From contig DFXZ01000004.1 in the NCBI GenBank assembly GCA_002381805.1, positions 806,001 to 870,000 on the forward strand: DNA of 64,000 nt, read 5' to 3'. The DNA comes from Bdellovibrio sp. UBA4095. GTDB taxonomy: Bacteria > Bdellovibrionota > Bdellovibrionia > Bdellovibrionales > Bdellovibrionaceae. The notes beneath the pieces were generated by a model. That model did not search any database. It saw nothing but the letters and a program-made list of their open reading frames with translations, and was not told the DNA's origin. Of this stretch, positions 63,737 through 64,000 are shown one piece after another. A program made the position numbers and the translations under genes. How positions within the stretch are numbered: position 1 is the stretch's first letter; every line of letters starts with the position of its first letter.

Positions 63737-63859
63737 TCAGTGATTCGCGTAATATCCAAGAATTCCCACCGCTATAATAGTGATCATATAAAAGTAGAGG
63801 ACAAATCGTCCCAAGCGTATCTTTGGCGCTAATAGTGCCTTTGCAGAGAGTGTTGTCAT
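63737..63859 (-). CDS. Small 40-residue membrane protein
   Basis: A short ORF, read directly from the sequence, with an excellent Shine-Dalgarno site (AGGAGG, 6 bases before the ATG at 63859). The product has a basic N-terminal part (A-P-K-I-R-L-G-R) and one hydrophobic segment (about residues 19-37: F-V-L-Y-F-Y-M-I-T-I-I-A-V-G-I-L-G). It ends with N-H before TGA. It lies 56 bases upstream of sodC on the same strand. No family recognised. Position and ribosome site argue that it is real. Confidence 0.6.
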   Translation of the reverse strand: MTTLSAKALLAPKIRLGRFVLYFYMITIIAVGILGYYANH

Positions 63860-64000
63860 GCATCACCTCCTAAACACCATTATTACATGGTCATCATTTT
63901 GCGGCCATTCACTTTTCTCTAATGCCCCATAGATGAAACCTATATGGGAATTGATAATAAACACATTTGGCGGCGGAAGGTTTCGAGGAGCCTGGGATGC

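Overview
The window reads as ordinary chromosome of a Gram-negative bacterium with strong similarity to Bdellovibrio and its relatives (Bdellovibrionota). This placement rests on my recognition of protein families and gene order, not on a search. Supporting signs are many lipoproteins and outer-membrane proteins, BamE-, LpoB- and TonB-like envelope proteins, a PrkA/YeaH/SpoVR operon in a non-spore-forming setting, a caa3-type oxidase operon, and frequent TTG or GTG starts behind good Shine-Dalgarno sites. I saw no insertion sequence, prophage, integrase, CRISPR array or rRNA.

Layout. 1-2.1 kb: the 3' end of glpD, a secreted protein and a lipoprotein. 2.2-7.3 kb: mreB, then an overlapping set of sigma-region-4-like protein, membrane anti-sigma-like protein and sensor histidine kinase, followed by a small membrane protein. 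7.3-14.4 kb: a JAB/RadC-like protein, LpoB and a TPR lipoprotein, a PhaR-like regulator, a pseudopilin-like protein, a large TPR lipoprotein and a LolB-like lipoprotein. 14.4-21.4 kb: prkA, yeaH-like gene, spoVR, SUI1 gene, then a response regulator and an HD-GYP protein. 21.4-24.5 kb: a DEAD-box helicase, a TadA-NUDIX fusion and TerC. 24.7-29.4 kb: the macromolecular synthesis operon rpsU-yqeY-dnaG-rpoD, then a CAU tRNA gene and a structured GC-rich intergenic stretch.

29.6-37 kb: a DUF1761 membrane protein with its TetR regulator and twin operators, two tandem Clp/SppA-like exported proteins, a TonB-like protein, a redoxin-DsbD pair and a short-chain dehydrogenase. 37-43.3 kb: small exported proteins, a YkuD-type L,D-transpeptidase-like protein, a Bcr/CflA transporter, an SRPBCC protein, a cytochrome lipoprotein, a ThiL-like kinase, an envelope protein and a parvulin. 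43.3-48 kb: a GcvH-like protein without the lipoyl lysine, glnA and glnB, a GGCT-like protein, a TrmL-like methyltransferase and a patatin. 48.1-53.9 kb: secA, a zinc-ribbon protein, a coiled-coil exported protein, a BamE-like lipoprotein, an anchored unknown protein and a matrixin-like lipoprotein. 54.1-60 kb: the cytochrome oxidase operon (cytochrome c, Sco, CtaC, CtaD, CtaE, CtaF, CtaB). 60-64 kb: maleylacetoacetate isomerase, a membrane domain like that of LTA synthases but without the enzyme, a beta-barrel protein, a fumarylacetoacetase-family hydrolase, SodC, and a 40-residue membrane protein.

Most of the window is well-known housekeeping and envelope biology. The less ordinary items are the TadA-NUDIX fusion, the zinc-less anti-sigma-like protein in a sigma-like/kinase operon, the GcvH-like protein without its lysine, the catalytically empty LTA-synthase-like membrane domain, the tandem Clp-like paralogs, the twin TetR operators, SecA without a zinc tail next to a zinc-ribbon gene, and the structured region after the tRNA.
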